A stretch of 64,000 nt of DNA from Ornithinimicrobium pekingense DSM 21552 (GCF_000421185.1 NZ_ATWJ01000007.1:1-64000); one strand, 5' to 3'. Positions 22,139 to 31,633 are shown, counted from the first letter of the stretch. Notes: generated by a model not told the origin, from the letters alone. Numbers and translations are program-made.

Positions 22139-23248
22139 TCAGCGTGCCGGCTGACCCTCCGGGGCGGGCTGCCCCGGGGTGGGCGCCTCTGCGAGCTGCC
22201 GGGCGATCTGAGCGACGAGCTCCTCGATCTCCTCGACCCCGTTGACCGGGCCCCCCGCGAGCAGCCCGTCGGCGCCGAGGAGGACCGCCGCGGGGCTCGC
22301 TCCGGCCCGCAGCGCGTCGTAGACGGTCGAACCCGGGTCCCACCACACGCCGCCCGTGCCGGCCAGGCGCTCCTCCTCCCAGGGGCGGTGCGTGTGCACG
22401 AGCTGAACGCCCAGCTGGGGGAGCGTCTCACGCCAGCGGGGCAGGCGCGCCACCGACTCGAACGTCGGTCCGCACCAGCAGTTGACGAGGACGAGCAGCT
22501 GGGCCCGGTCCCGCACCAGGCGCCGCAGCGGGACGACGTCCAGGTCCTCGGCGAGCAGGACACCGTGCGGGACGGGGGTGCGCTCGTAGTCGTCGAGCTC
22601 GTCCGGCTCGTCGTCAGAGCTGGCGGCCGTGGGGCGCGCCGTCGGTGCTGGGGCGGGCGGCGTGCCCGCGCGCGCACCCCGGGTCCGGCGCCGGCGCGGG
22701 CTCGGCCCCGACGGGGCGGTCCGGGCGCCACCACCGAGGACCAGGACGGCCACGGTGGCGAGGACCACCGTCATCGCCAGCCACAGCACGTCGCCCGCGT
22801 CGTAGGTGCGCACCAGGGCCGCGGCCGGGGTGCCCTCCACCGCCAGCCAGGCGGTCACCACGGCCAGCGCCAGGAGGAGGACGTTGCGGGTCACCGTCCG
22901 CCCGTTGACCCGGTGGTCCCCCACGCGTCCGAAGCAGCCGCAGGTGGGGCGCGGGTCGAAGGTCATCGCGCGGGCGATGACCAGGAGGAAGGCGGTGAAC
23001 AGCCCGAGCGAGGCCGCCGCGCCGACGGCGTAGGTCCACCGCCAGGGTGTCAGGAGGAGCGCCGCCGTGACGAGCTCGACCACGGGCACCGCCCGGGGCA
23101 CGAGGCGGTGGCCCAGGACGGCGGGCAGGCGCAGCAGCGCGATCATGCTCGCCGTCGACCCCGGGTCGCGCAGCTTGGCGACCCCGCTGAGGACCAGCAC
23201 GGCCACGAGCGCCAGCGGCGCCGACGACAGGGCCGGAAGCATGGTCAC
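22139..23248 (-). CDS. MauE-type membrane protein fused to a thioredoxin-like domain
   Basis: This 369-aa protein has an N-terminal four-helix region (about 10-170) of the MauE/DoxX type, including FDPRPTCGCFGRVGDHRVNG and TRNVLLLALAVVTAW. Then come a basic Pro-rich linker (about 175-220) and a cytosolic or exported thioredoxin-like domain (about 225-360) with LVLVNCWCGPTFESVARLPRW. MauE proteins handle disulfide transfer in methylamine dehydrogenase maturation; no mau gene is nearby, so the role here is a generic disulfide relay by inference. The motif is CWC-G rather than CxxC. It is last in the minus-strand run glpX-pfkB-carbonic anhydrase. GTG 23248 or ATG 23242 could both be the start. 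Confidence 0.75.
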   Translation of the reverse strand: MTMLPALSSAPLALVAVLVLSGVAKLRDPGSTASMIALLRLPAVLGHRLVPRAVPVVELVTAALLLTPWRWTYAVGAAASLGLFTAFLLVIARAMTFDPRPTCGCFGRVGDHRVNGRTVTRNVLLLALAVVTAWLAVEGTPAAALVRTYDAGDVLWLAMTVVLATVAVLVLGGGARTAPSGPSPRRRRTRGARAGTPPAPAPTARPTAASSDDEPDELDDYERTPVPHGVLLAEDLDVVPLRRLVRDRAQLLVLVNCWCGPTFESVARLPRWRETLPQLGVQLVHTHRPWEEERLAGTGGVWWDPGSTVYDALRAGASPAAVLLGADGLLAGGPVNGVEEIEELVAQIARQLAEAPTPGQPAPEGQPAR

Positions 23249-23273
23249 CAGGGTACGTGACGCGTCAAGGTCC

Positions 23274-23792
23274 TCAGACGAGCTGGGTCAGGCGGCCCGT
23301 GTCGACGTCGTAGAGGAAGCCGCCCACCTGGGCGCGTCCCTGGATCAGCGGGTGGCTGGTGACCCGGTGCACGTCCTCGACGAGGGCGGCGTGCTGGTCG
23401 GCCACGACGTGGAAGTGCTGCCACCAGGCGTCCTGGCCGGAGAGCTCGGTGATCTTCTCGCGCAGCTCGTTCTCGCTCATCCGGGTCATGGCGCAGCGGG
23501 TGTGCGGGACGACCAGCACCCGCTCGACCCCCAGCAGGTGGACGCCCAGGACGAGCGCCTCGAGCGCCGCGTCGGTGACCCGCCCACCAGGGTTGCGGAA
23601 GATCTTGGCGTCGCCGTGGGTCAGGCCGAGCATGTGCAGCGGCTCGATCCGCGAGTCCATGCAGGTGACGATGGCCACCCCGGCCCGGGCGATGCCGTCG
23701 AAGCCCGACAGCTCGTTGTCGGCGGCGTAGCGCTCGTTGGCCTCGAGCAGGTCGGCGAAGGCGGAGGACTGGTCGCTGCGGGGCTCTGGCAT
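23274..23792 (-). CDS. Beta-class carbonic anhydrase
   Basis: This 172-aa zinc enzyme interconverts CO2 and bicarbonate. Zinc ligands are Cys44 (with Asp46 and Arg48 of the CMDSR dyad), His97 and Cys100 (HTRC). FRNPGGRVTDAALEAL is the typical dimer and active-site stretch. ATG 23792 fits family length; an in-frame GTG at 23813 would add seven residues. It sits 27 nt after the sugar kinase gene and 25 nt ahead of the MauE fusion, so it probably belongs to one operon with glpX. Supply of bicarbonate for carboxylations is the usual role. Confidence 0.93.
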   Translation of the reverse strand: MPEPRSDQSSAFADLLEANERYAADNELSGFDGIARAGVAIVTCMDSRIEPLHMLGLTHGDAKIFRNPGGRVTDAALEALVLGVHLLGVERVLVVPHTRCAMTRMSENELREKITELSGQDAWWQHFHVVADQHAALVEDVHRVTSHPLIQGRAQVGGFLYDVDTGRLTQLV

Positions 23793-23819
23793 GAGGTCAG
23801 GGTAGTGGCGCACGCCCGC

Positions 23820-24770
23820 TCAGGGCAGGTCGGCCCGGGTGGGGGCCGCGGCTCCCGCCCGGGCCACGGTCCACGCACCGCAGGCCACCGCCCGGTGCAG
23901 CGCCGGCGCGACGGCGTCGGGGTCGACCTGGCGCAGCCGCACGCGCGCCTCGGGCGAGCCCAGCAGCCCGGCGTCGAGCAGCCCGCTGAGCAGCCCGGCC
24001 ATGAACGAGTCTCCCGCGCCCACGGTGTCGACGACCTCCACCGGCGGCGCGGGGAGCTCGACCGTGGCCCCCTGCCGGGGCAGGTGCGCCAGGGCGCCGT
24101 CACCGCCGCGCGTGAGCACCACCAGCTCTGGGCTCAACCGGCCCCAGAGCTCGGCCACCTCGACCACGTCGGTGTCCTCGCCGTAGAGCCAGGCGACGTC
24201 CTCGACCGAGGCCTTGACCACGTCGCTGCGCCCGATGCACTCCTCGATCCGGGACCGGACCGCGTGGGGGTCGCCCATCACGGTCGGGCGGCAGTTGGGG
24301 TCGTAGGAGACGGTGGCGGTGCGGCGGGCGCGGGACATCACCTCGAGGACCGCCGAGGCGCCGGGCTCGAGAGTCGTGGCGATCGAGCCGGTGTGCAGGT
24401 GGCCGACGCCGTGCAGGTCCTGCGGACCCAGCTCCCAGACGAGGTCGAACTCGTAGCTGGCGACCCCGTCGGCGTCCAGGTGCGCGGTCGCCGTCGACGT
24501 GCGGGGCGCGTCGGTGGAGCCGGGTGTGAGGACGACGTCGGCGTCCAGCAGATGCTCGCGCACGCGGCGTCCCGCGGCGTCGTGGCCCAGGCAGGCCGTG
24601 AGCCGGCTGTCGTGGTCGAGCGCCGCGAGGCCGACGGCCACGTTGGCCGGGGACCCACCGACGTAGGACTCCCGTTCCCCGCCGCCGTGCGGCACGACCA
24701 CGTCGACGAGGGCCTCGCCGACGGTGAGCACCGAGCACTGGCGCGGACCGCGCGACCTGACGCTCTCCAT
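23820..24770 (-). CDS. PfkB-family sugar kinase (fructokinase-like)
   Basis: This 316-aa ribokinase-fold enzyme phosphorylates a sugar, probably fructose. It has the signature GGSPANVAVGLA (38-49) and the C-terminal DTVGAGDSFMAGLL with catalytic base Asp254. YDPNCRP (156-162) is the other family motif and is common in fructokinases. ATG 24770 has AGGACGGGG upstream. It lies 14 nt downstream of glpX and is likely co-transcribed. Other PfkB substrates such as 2-keto-3-deoxygluconate or adenosine cannot be excluded from sequence. Confidence 0.88.
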   Translation of the reverse strand: MESVRSRGPRQCSVLTVGEALVDVVVPHGGGERESYVGGSPANVAVGLAALDHDSRLTACLGHDAAGRRVREHLLDADVVLTPGSTDAPRTSTATAHLDADGVASYEFDLVWELGPQDLHGVGHLHTGSIATTLEPGASAVLEVMSRARRTATVSYDPNCRPTVMGDPHAVRSRIEECIGRSDVVKASVEDVAWLYGEDTDVVEVAELWGRLSPELVVLTRGGDGALAHLPRQGATVELPAPPVEVVDTVGAGDSFMAGLLSGLLDAGLLGSPEARVRLRQVDPDAVAPALHRAVACGAWTVARAGAAAPTRADLP

Positions 24771-24784
24771 ACCCCGTCCTGACC

Positions 24785-25819
24785 TCAGTGGTGGACGTCG
24801 GGGGAGAGGGAGTCGGCGATCCTGGCCACCTTGTCCAGCCGGTGGTGGGAGATGATCTCCCGGATCGTGCCCGACTTGGACCGCATGACCAGGGAGTTCG
24901 TGACGGCCGAGCCCGAGCCGTAGCGCACGCCCGTGAGCAGCTCGCCCGTCGTGATGCCGGTGGCCACGAAGAAGCAGTTGTCCCCGGTGACCAGGTCGTC
25001 GGTGGACAGCACGCGGTCGAGGTCGTGCCCGGCGTCGATCGCCCGCTGGCGCTCCTCGTCGTCCTTGGGCCACAGCCGGCCCTGGATCACGCCACCCATC
25101 GCCTTCATCGCGCAGGCGGTGATGATGCCCTCCGGCGTGCCGCCGATCCCGATGAGCATGTCGACCGCGGACTCCTCGCGGGCGGCCGCGATGGCGGCGG
25201 CGACGTCGCCGTCGGTGATGAAGCGCAGCCGCGCACCGGCCTCGCGCACCTCCTGGGTGTAGGTCTCGTGCCGGGGCCGGTCGAGCATGATGACCGTGAG
25301 GTCCTCCACGTAGCGCTTCTTGGCCTTGGCGATGCGCCGCAGGTTCTCGCGGATCGGCAGGCGGATGTCCACGCGGTCGGCGACGTCGGGGCCGACCACG
25401 AGCTTGTCCATGTAGAAGACGGCCGAGGGGTCGTACATGGTGCCCCGTTCCGAGACCGCCATCACCGCGATGGAGTTGTCCATCCCCTTCGCCGTCGGCG
25501 TGGTGCCGTCGATCGGGTCGACCGCGACGTCCACCTGCGGGCCGTTGCCGTCACCCACCTGCTCGCCGTTGTAGAGCATCGGGGCCTCGTCCTTCTCGCC
25601 CTCGCCGATGACCACGACCCCGTCCATCGCCACCGACGAGATGACCTTGCGCATGGCCTCCACGGCCGCGTTGTCCGCGAGGTTCTTGTCGCCGCGGCCC
25701 ACCCAGCGCCCCGCGGCCAGGGCCGCGGCCTCCGTCACACGCACCAGCTCCAGTGCCAGGTTGCGGTCGGGCAGGACCTGCTCGGTGCTGGGGCGGGGGG
25801 AGGTGGTGGCCGTGGTCAT
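24785..25819 (-). CDS. glpX: Class II fructose-1,6-bisphosphatase
   Basis: This 344-aa gluconeogenic phosphatase is the only type of FBPase in most actinobacteria. Metal and phosphate motifs are [12 protein letters not shown] (near 73), [14 protein letters not shown] (near 98), the DGD of [11 protein letters not shown] and [19 protein letters not shown] (near 224). ATG 25819 has AAGGAG 7 nt upstream. It heads a minus-strand operon of glpX, pfkB-type kinase, carbonic anhydrase and MauE-Trx, and is divergent from DUF4245, as glpX and Rv1100 are in mycobacteria. It opposes the tandem phosphofructokinase found upstream in the window. Confidence 0.97.
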   Translation of the reverse strand: MTTATTSPRPSTEQVLPDRNLALELVRVTEAAALAAGRWVGRGDKNLADNAAVEAMRKVISSVAMDGVVVIGEGEKDEAPMLYNGEQVGDGNGPQVDVAVDPIDGTTPTAKGMDNSIAVMAVSERGTMYDPSAVFYMDKLVVGPDVADRVDIRLPIRENLRRIAKAKKRYVEDLTVIMLDRPRHETYTQEVREAGARLRFITDGDVAAAIAAAREESAVDMLIGIGGTPEGIITACAMKAMGGVIQGRLWPKDDEERQRAIDAGHDLDRVLSTDDLVTGDNCFFVATGITTGELLTGVRYGSGSAVTNSLVMRSKSGTIREIISHHRLDKVARIADSLSPDVHH

Positions 25820-25909
25820 GCGGACTCCTTCGTCTCGGGCGGCGCGGTGCCGCTCCAGCCTATCGGCCCGCGGGTCGGCCCGTGAGCCGCGGGATGCGAC
25901 CATGAGGGG

Positions 25910-26548
25910 GTGAGCGAGACCAGCCCGACCCGTGCCGCCGCGCCGCCCCAGGGGGACACCGGCGCCCCCGGCGGCGAGGCCCCCGAGGACCGTCGCCGCA
26001 AGCGGCTCGCGTCCTACACGGTGCGCAACATGGTGTGGTCGATGCTGCTCGTCACCCTCTTCGTGCTGGCGTGGTGGTCCATGACCTACAGCAACGAGGG
26101 GTCGCAGCGCCAGGCGCCGGAGACCACGCAGACCACCGCCTACGTCGTGGAGCAGGCGGAGTGGCCCGTCTGGGTCCCCGACCCCGGGGACGAGTGGGTG
26201 CCGACCGTCGTGTGGTACGACGCACGGGTCGCCGGCGTCCCGACGTGGCACATCTCCTACACCTCGCCCGAGGGGGAGTATGTGGCGCTGCACCAGGCGG
26301 CGGACGTGACGCAGGACTGGCTCGAACAGGTGCTGGCGGGGGCGGAGGCCACGGGTGCCGACGTCGCCCTGCCCACTCCGGCGGGGGCGCGGCCGTGGCA
26401 GGAGTGGCAGGGCCCCGAGGGGGGCAATGCCGAGAACGGCTATCTGCTGGGGCCGGAGGAGACAGGCGGCACCACGGTCGTGGTCCACGGCACGGCGCAG
26501 ACCGACGAGGTCGAGGACTTCCTGGGCTCGGTCAGCGCCCGCGACTGA
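25910..26548 (+). CDS. DUF4245 single-pass membrane protein
   Basis: This is a 212-aa protein of unknown function. A basic, Pro-rich N-terminus is followed by one transmembrane helix (about 41-60, [18 protein letters not shown]) and a soluble outer domain (about 70-212) with [22 protein letters not shown], which is the DUF4245 pattern. It is divergent from glpX and next to xseB-xseA-ispH, a neighbourhood shared with Mycobacterium (Rv1100 beside Rv1099c). That suggests an old link to envelope biology but not a defined task. GTG 25910 overlaps a GAGGGGG stretch, so the exact start is uncertain. Confidence 0.85.
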   Translation: MSETSPTRAAAPPQGDTGAPGGEAPEDRRRKRLASYTVRNMVWSMLLVTLFVLAWWSMTYSNEGSQRQAPETTQTTAYVVEQAEWPVWVPDPGDEWVPTVVWYDARVAGVPTWHISYTSPEGEYVALHQAADVTQDWLEQVLAGAEATGADVALPTPAGARPWQEWQGPEGGNAENGYLLGPEETGGTTVVVHGTAQTDEVEDFLGSVSARD

Positions 26549-26605
26549 GCGAGGACCCCCGCCCCGACCTGGAGGGCCGTGACACCGGACGTCGGCGGCG
26601 GGTGC

Positions 26606-26896
26606 TCAGCCCGCGGCCGCCTCCTGCTCGTCGTCCGGCCCCTCGTCGGCCTGCTCGGCAGCGCCCGCCGCCGGGGCTGCGCCCCGGTCCAGGCTGGCCT
26701 GGGCGGCGTCGAGCTTGGCCTGGCAGTGGGCGGCCAGCTGCTCGCCGCGTTCCCACAGCACCATGGACTCCTCCAGCGGCACCTTCCCCGACTCGATGCG
26801 GGCCACGAGCTGGACCAGCTCGTCACGAGCCTGCTCGTAGCTGAGGTCGGTCACCTCGGGCTGGTCAGGGGCAGGGGAGCCGGGGGCCTGAGACAT
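26606..26896 (-). CDS. xseB: Exodeoxyribonuclease VII small subunit
   Basis: This 96-aa helical subunit of exonuclease VII works with XseA to degrade single-stranded DNA. Its core is LSYEQARDELVQLVARIESGKVPLEESMVLWERGEQL (residues 18-54), the standard XseB coiled coil. The tail is Ala/Asp/Glu-rich. It lies downstream of xseA on the same strand but separated from it by a plus-strand proline-rich gene, an unusual break in a pair that is normally adjacent or overlapping. Confidence 0.95.
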   Translation of the reverse strand: MSQAPGSPAPDQPEVTDLSYEQARDELVQLVARIESGKVPLEESMVLWERGEQLAAHCQAKLDAAQASLDRGAAPAAGAAEQADEGPDDEQEAAAG

Positions 26897-27003
26897 GCGT
26901 ACAGGATAACGGCGCGCCCGTGTCGCGTCGCGTTACGGCCTGCCGGGTCGTCGGGACAGGCCTACGGTGAGGTGACAGCACCGCGACGAGGGAGAGCAGC
27001 ATC

Positions 27004-27309
27004 ATGAGCGACCCGACGACGCCCGTCGACCCGTCAGGCCCCGGGGCACCGGGCCCGGCCCCCTCGCCGGGGCCGTCGCCCCTGGAGCCGACGCGGCCCA
27101 GCGACCCGTCCCCGGGCCCCGCGGACCCCACCCGTCCCAGCGACCCGGGGGTCCCGCAGCCCGGGCCCGAGCAGCCGTCACCGCCCGACGAGCCTGGGCT
27201 GCCGCAGCCCGGGCCCGAGCAGCCCCCTCCGCCGGACGACCCCGCCGGCCCGAGCACGCCGGACGAGCCGGGAGCGCCCGGCCTGCCCGAGGAACCTGCC
27301 GGGGCCTAA
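27004..27309 (+). CDS. Small proline-rich protein between xseB and xseA
   Basis: This predicted 101-aa protein is about 40% Pro, acidic and low-complexity, with no signal peptide or membrane helix. Residues 50-82 hold two copies of a 16-residue unit (GVPQPGPEQPSPPDEP, then GLPQPGPEQPPPPDDP), matched by DNA repeats at 27154 and 27202. ATG 27004 has GAGGGAGAG upstream with good spacing, which argues for translation. The stop codon overlaps the xseA stop tail-to-tail by 4 nt. I do not recognise the family. It could be an actinobacterial linker-like protein or a spurious frame in GC-rich DNA; the ribosome site and the otherwise unexplained separation of xseA and xseB favour a gene. Confidence 0.55.
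   Translation: MSDPTTPVDPSGPGAPGPAPSPGPSPLEPTRPSDPSPGPADPTRPSDPGVPQPGPEQPSPPDEPGLPQPGPEQPPPPDDPAGPSTPDEPGAPGLPEEPAGA
27154..27224 (+). repeat. 48-nt tandem repeat inside the proline-rich gene
   Basis: The 23-nt segments at 27154-27176 and 27202-27224 appear identical and start 48 nt apart, coding for the repeated PQPGPEQP unit. Length variation between strains would be expected. Confidence 0.7.
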
Positions 27310-28547
27310 CCGGCCTCCACGACCGGGCGGACGGCGAAGTCGCCCCGGGCCACGGTGACCCGCAGCAGCTCCTCCGGTCCGACCTCGGCACGGTCGCGCA
27401 CGATCGCGCCGTCGCGGTGGCGCACCACGGCATACCCGCGCTCGAGGGTGTGCTGCGGCGACACGGCGCGCAGGTGACCGCGCAGATGGCCCGTGCGGTC
27501 CTGCTCGCGGGCCACCCGGTCGACGACACTGCGCCGGGCCCTGCTGCGCAGACCCTCCACCTCGCCCCGGTGCTGGGCCACGATGGCGTGCCGGTCGGCC
27601 ATGACCGGCCGGCTCATGAGGGTCAGGATCCGCTCGCGCTCGGTCGTGACGCGGCGCACGAGCGCCCGGTGCGCCCGCCGCCGCACCGTCGCGAGCCCGC
27701 GCAGCTCGTCCGCGACGTCCGGCACGACCGCCGCCGCGGCGTGGGTGGGGGTCGAGGCGCGCAGGTCGGCCACGTGGTCGAGCAGGGGGGTGTCGCTCTC
27801 GTGCCCGATGGCCGACACCACGGGGGTCCGGGCCGCCGCGACCGCCCGGACCATCGCCTCGTTGCTGAAGGGCAGGAGGTCCTCGAACGAACCGCCTCCC
27901 CGGGCGATGACGATCACCTCCACCTCCGCGATCCCGTCGAGCTCGCGGAGCGCACCGGTCACCGCCGGCACGGTGTCGGCCCCCTGCACCGCCACCTGCC
28001 GGATCTCGAAACGGGCTGCCGGCCACCGGCGCCGCACGCCGGCGAGGACGTCACGCTCGGCGGCGGTCCCGCGGCCCACCACCAGGCCGATCGTGTGCGG
28101 CAGGAACGGCAGCGGACGCTTGCGGGCCGCGTCGAAGACGCCCTCCGCGCGCAGCAGCTGGCGCAGGTGCTCGAGCCGGGCCAACAGCTCTCCGACCCCC
28201 ACGTGCCGCATCTGACGGGCCTCGAGCTGCAGGCTGCCGCGCTTGGTCCAGAACGTCGGCTTGGCGTGCACCACGACCCGTGCGCCCTGCTGCGGCGGGG
28301 AGGGCATGGCGTCGAGCGCGCCCACCGGGATCGCCACGGACAGCGACATGTCCACGTCGGTGTCGCGCAACGTGAGGAAGGCTGTCGACATGCCGGGACG
28401 ACGGTTGAGCTGGACGATCTGGCCCTCGACCCACAGCGGTGACATCTTGTCGACGTAGTCGCTGATCTTCATCGACAGCGTGCGCACCGGCCACGGCGAG
28501 GACGCGGTGGTGTCCCGGGCGGTCGGCGGGAGGGAGGGCGAGGTCAC
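27306..28547 (-). CDS. xseA: Exodeoxyribonuclease VII large subunit
   Basis: This 413-aa catalytic subunit of exonuclease VII handles single-stranded DNA in repair. The N-terminal OB-fold (about 22-112: SDYVDKMSPLWVEGQIVQLNRR...) binds DNA. The nuclease core has LPFLPHTIGLVVGRGTAAERD (near 148), ARGGGSFEDLLPFSNEAMVRAV (near 214) and SAIGHESDTPLLDHVADLRASTPTHAA (near 245). A coiled-coil segment and the final ERGYAVVRHRDG follow. GTG 28547 leaves an 18-nt divergent gap to the hydrolase gene at 28566. xseB is downstream but beyond the opposing proline-rich gene. Confidence 0.96.
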   Translation of the reverse strand: MTSPSLPPTARDTTASSPWPVRTLSMKISDYVDKMSPLWVEGQIVQLNRRPGMSTAFLTLRDTDVDMSLSVAIPVGALDAMPSPPQQGARVVVHAKPTFWTKRGSLQLEARQMRHVGVGELLARLEHLRQLLRAEGVFDAARKRPLPFLPHTIGLVVGRGTAAERDVLAGVRRRWPAARFEIRQVAVQGADTVPAVTGALRELDGIAEVEVIVIARGGGSFEDLLPFSNEAMVRAVAAARTPVVSAIGHESDTPLLDHVADLRASTPTHAAAAVVPDVADELRGLATVRRRAHRALVRRVTTERERILTLMSRPVMADRHAIVAQHRGEVEGLRSRARRSVVDRVAREQDRTGHLRGHLRAVSPQHTLERGYAVVRHRDGAIVRDRAEVGPEELLRVTVARGDFAVRPVVEAG

Positions 28548-28565
28548 ACCCCTAGCCTAGGGAGC

Positions 28566-29318
28566 ATGGCCGACAGCACCCACCGCCCGCGCCTGGTGCT
28601 CGTGCACGGGACGCGGATGGACGCCCGGCAGTGGGAGCCCTACGGTCCCCTGCTCCCCGGTGTCGAGGTGGTCGCTCCCGACCTGCCGGGGCACGGCCGG
28701 CGCACGGGTGAACCCTTCACGCTCGAGGCGGCGGTGCGCACGATCGCCCGGGCGGTCGACGGCGCGGACCCGGGCCAGCGCGTGATACTCGCGGGGCACA
28801 GCCTCGGGGGATACATGGCCACCGTCTACGCCGCCCAGCACCCCGGTCGGCTCGACCGGCTGGTCCTGGTCGGTGCGACGGCTGACCCGGCGGGGCCGCT
28901 CACGGCCCTCTACCGCGGATTCGCCCGGCTCGTGGGCCGTTCGGACCCCGAGCGCATGGCCCGCGCCACGAACCGCGTGGTGCGCTGGCTCGGAGCGCGC
29001 GCCGACATCGCCGCCAGGCTCCCGGGGGGCGAGGCGTACGCGGCGCTCCCGGCGGCCTGGCAGACGGTCATGGAGGAGTGCGGACCCGACCTGCTGCGGT
29101 CGGTGGACTGCCCGGTGGTGCTCGTCAACGGCCAGCTCGACCAGATGCGCCTGCACGTGCGCCGCTTCGCCGCGGCCGCGGGCGGGGCGAGGGTCATCAC
29201 CGTCCCCCGGGCCACCCACCTCATGCCCCTGACGCACCCCGACCGGCTCGCGCAGATCCTGCGAGAGGTGGCGCTGCCCAGGGGGGATTCAGGGCCGTTG
29301 CCTACCATGGGGTCGTGA
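28566..29318 (+). CDS. Alpha/beta-fold hydrolase
   Basis: This 250-aa cytoplasmic esterase or lactonase-like enzyme has oxyanion motif VHGTRMD (13-19), PDLPGHGRR, nucleophile Ser79 in GHSLGG, acid Asp192 in NGQLDQMR and His218 in RATHLMP, giving a complete triad. The substrate is unknown. Its TGA overlaps the ispH GTG (GTGA at 29315-29318), so the two are translationally coupled. It is divergent from xseA. A link to isoprenoid metabolism is not evident from the sequence. Confidence 0.87.
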   Translation: MADSTHRPRLVLVHGTRMDARQWEPYGPLLPGVEVVAPDLPGHGRRTGEPFTLEAAVRTIARAVDGADPGQRVILAGHSLGGYMATVYAAQHPGRLDRLVLVGATADPAGPLTALYRGFARLVGRSDPERMARATNRVVRWLGARADIAARLPGGEAYAALPAAWQTVMEECGPDLLRSVDCPVVLVNGQLDQMRLHVRRFAAAAGGARVITVPRATHLMPLTHPDRLAQILREVALPRGDSGPLPTMGS

Positions 29319-30394
29319 CCACGACGACTCCAGCCACCCAGCCGACCGACGTCAACGTACCCGCGCCGGGCCTGCCCGGCGAGAAGAGGGTGCTGCTCGC
29401 GGCCCCCCGCGGCTACTGCGCCGGGGTCGACCGGGCGGTCGTGACCGTCGAGAAGGCGCTGGAGCTCTACGGGCCCCCGGTGTACGTCCGCAAGGAGATC
29501 GTCCACAACAAGCACGTGGTGCGGACCCTGGAACGACGGGGGGCGATCTTCGTGGACGAGACCAACGAGGTGCCCGAGGGGGCGCGGGTGATCTTCTCCG
29601 CGCACGGGGTCAGCCCGGCCGTCCACGCGGAGGCGCGCGCGCTCAGCCTCAAGACGATCGACGCCACCTGCCCCCTGGTCACCAAGGTCCACCGTGAGGC
29701 GGTGCGCTTCGCCGACGACGACTACGACATCCTGCTCGTGGGCCACGAGGGCCACGAGGAGGTCGAGGGCACGGCGGGGGAGGCCCCGGACCACATCACG
29801 CTCGTCGAGAGCCCGGACGACGTCGAGCACGTCGAGGTGCGCGACCCCGGCAAGGTGGTCTGGCTCTCCCAGACCACGCTGTCGGTCGACGAGACGATGG
29901 AGACGGTCCGCCGGCTGCGCGAGAAGTTCCCGCTGCTGCAGGACCCGCCCAGCGACGACATCTGCTACGCCACGCAGAACCGCCAGGTCGCGGTGAAGCA
30001 GATGGCGGGGGAGTGCGACCTGATGATCGTCGTCGGGTCGCAGAACTCCTCCAACTCCAAGCGGCTGGTCGAGGTCGCGCTGGAGTACGGCTCGCGTGAC
30101 GGTCACCTCGTGGACTACGCCGAGGAGATCGACGAGGCGTGGCTCGACGGCGTGCGCACGGTGGGGGTGACCAGCGGTGCCAGCGTGCCGGAGATCCTCG
30201 TGCGCGACGTCCTGGACTGGCTGGCCGCGCGCGGTTTCGGCGACGTGAAGGCCGTGACCGCGGCCGAGGAGTCGCTGCTCTTCGCGCTGCCCACCGAGCT
30301 GCGCCGCGACCTCAAGGCCGCGGGCCAGGAGGCCAAGAAGGTGCGCCACGACCCCAGCGCGATCCCGGGGTCCGGGGACGGCCACCTGCGCTGA
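29315..30394 (+). CDS. ispH: 4-hydroxy-3-methylbut-2-enyl diphosphate reductase
   Basis: This 359-aa iron-sulfur enzyme catalyses the last step of the MEP pathway, HMBPP to IPP and DMAPP. The three cluster cysteines are Cys35 ([11 protein letters not shown]), Cys119 ([11 protein letters not shown]) and Cys217 ([10 protein letters not shown]). Substrate residues lie in [16 protein letters not shown] and [10 protein letters not shown], and in [12 protein letters not shown] near 245. GTG 29315 overlaps the upstream hydrolase stop. The first 22 residues are a typical variable actinobacterial extension. It is convergent with rmuC, with only 9 nt between the stops. Confidence 0.97.
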   Translation: MTTTTPATQPTDVNVPAPGLPGEKRVLLAAPRGYCAGVDRAVVTVEKALELYGPPVYVRKEIVHNKHVVRTLERRGAIFVDETNEVPEGARVIFSAHGVSPAVHAEARALSLKTIDATCPLVTKVHREAVRFADDDYDILLVGHEGHEEVEGTAGEAPDHITLVESPDDVEHVEVRDPGKVVWLSQTTLSVDETMETVRRLREKFPLLQDPPSDDICYATQNRQVAVKQMAGECDLMIVVGSQNSSNSKRLVEVALEYGSRDGHLVDYAEEIDEAWLDGVRTVGVTSGASVPEILVRDVLDWLAARGFGDVKAVTAAEESLLFALPTELRRDLKAAGQEAKKVRHDPSAIPGSGDGHLR

Positions 30395-30403
30395 CCTGCG
30401 GCC

Positions 30404-31633
30404 TCAGGAGGCGTCCCGGCGGACCTGCGGGCGCCGCTGCGGGCGGTCATCGGTCGGCGGCTCCGGCGCGGCGATCTCCTCGCGCGAGGGGGTGAGCGCC
30501 TCCAGCTCGGCGGCCAGCAGCTCAGGACTGGTCACCGGGCGCGGCGTGAGCTCCAGGGCCGTCAGGGCGGGCACGGCAGCCTCCACGAGTCCCAGCTCGT
30601 GCATGCGCCGGGAGGTCACCATCACGCGTGACTCCAGGGTGCCGACCAGCTGGTTGTAGGACTCGACCGACCTGCGCAGGGCGCTGCCCATGCCCGTGAC
30701 GTGCCGGCCCAGCGTGGTCAGCCGCTGGTGCAGGTCGCTGCCGAGCCGGAGCAGCTCGCGCGCGTTGGCGCTGAGACTGTCCTGCTGCCAGGCCAGGGCG
30801 GTCGCCCGCAGGACGGCGAGCAGGATCGCGGGGGAGGCGAGCACCACCCGCCGTGCCTGGGCGTGGTCGTAGAGCTCGGGCGCCGAGCGCAGCGCCGCAG
30901 CCAGGACGGCGTCGCTGGGCACGAAGCACACCACCAGCTCCGGGGACGTCGTGAAGGCCGACCAGTACTCCTTGGCCGCCAGCGCGTCGACGTGCCCGCG
31001 CAGGCTGTCGGCGTGCTGGCGCAGCAGCCGGGCCGTCTCGGTCGAGGACAGCCCGTCGGCCTGGGCGCGCAGGAAGGCCGTCAGCGGCGCCTTGCTGTCG
31101 ACCACCAGGACCTTGCCCCCCGGCAGCCGCACGACGACGTCCGGGCGGACGCGCGCGTCGTGGCGGCTGGTCGCGCTGACCTGCTCCTCGAAGTCGCACC
31201 GGTCGATCATGCCGGCGTGCTCGAGGACCCGGCGCAGCTGCACCTCTCCCCAGGTGCCGCGGGTGCCCGAGGCGTTCAGGGCCCCGGCCAGGCTCGCGGT
31301 CTGCTGGTGCAGGGTGCGGGTCTGGGCCGCGACCTGGGCCAGGTGCTCGCCGACCTGCCCGAACTGCTCCATCCGGTCGCGCTCGAGGGTGCGGACGTGG
31401 GCCTCCACCCGCTCCAGCGCGGCGCGCAACGGCGCCAGCTGCTCGGCCGACTCCCGGTCGTGCTCCGCCGCCGACTCCAGCGCGTCGAGCTGGCGGGCCA
31501 GCCCGTCGCGCTCGGTCTCGGCGCGGGCGACCCGGACGGCGACCCCCGCCCGTCCCAGGCTCACGCCGGCCAGGAACCCCACGACCAGCGTCAGCACGAC
31601 GACCACCACGAGCTGCCACCACTGCATCTCCAT
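30404..31633 (-). CDS. rmuC: RmuC-family DNA recombination protein
   Basis: This 409-aa protein has an N-terminal membrane anchor (MEMQWWQLVVVVVLTLVVGFLAG, residues 1-22), a coiled coil (about 35-120) and the RmuC nuclease-like domain (about 125-345). The domain has GTRGTWGEVQLRRVLEHAGM, PDVVVRLPGGKVLVVDSKAPL and LVVCFVPSDAVLAAAL. RmuC limits recombination at inverted repeats in E. coli and has a restriction-endonuclease-like fold. Start 31633 gives MEMQ; ATG 31627 is also possible. The Pro/Glu-rich tail is lineage-specific. It is divergent from the transporter operon. Confidence 0.93.
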   Translation of the reverse strand: MEMQWWQLVVVVVLTLVVGFLAGVSLGRAGVAVRVARAETERDGLARQLDALESAAEHDRESAEQLAPLRAALERVEAHVRTLERDRMEQFGQVGEHLAQVAAQTRTLHQQTASLAGALNASGTRGTWGEVQLRRVLEHAGMIDRCDFEEQVSATSRHDARVRPDVVVRLPGGKVLVVDSKAPLTAFLRAQADGLSSTETARLLRQHADSLRGHVDALAAKEYWSAFTTSPELVVCFVPSDAVLAAALRSAPELYDHAQARRVVLASPAILLAVLRATALAWQQDSLSANARELLRLGSDLHQRLTTLGRHVTGMGSALRRSVESYNQLVGTLESRVMVTSRRMHELGLVEAAVPALTALELTPRPVTSPELLAAELEALTPSREEIAAPEPPTDDRPQRRPQVRRDAS

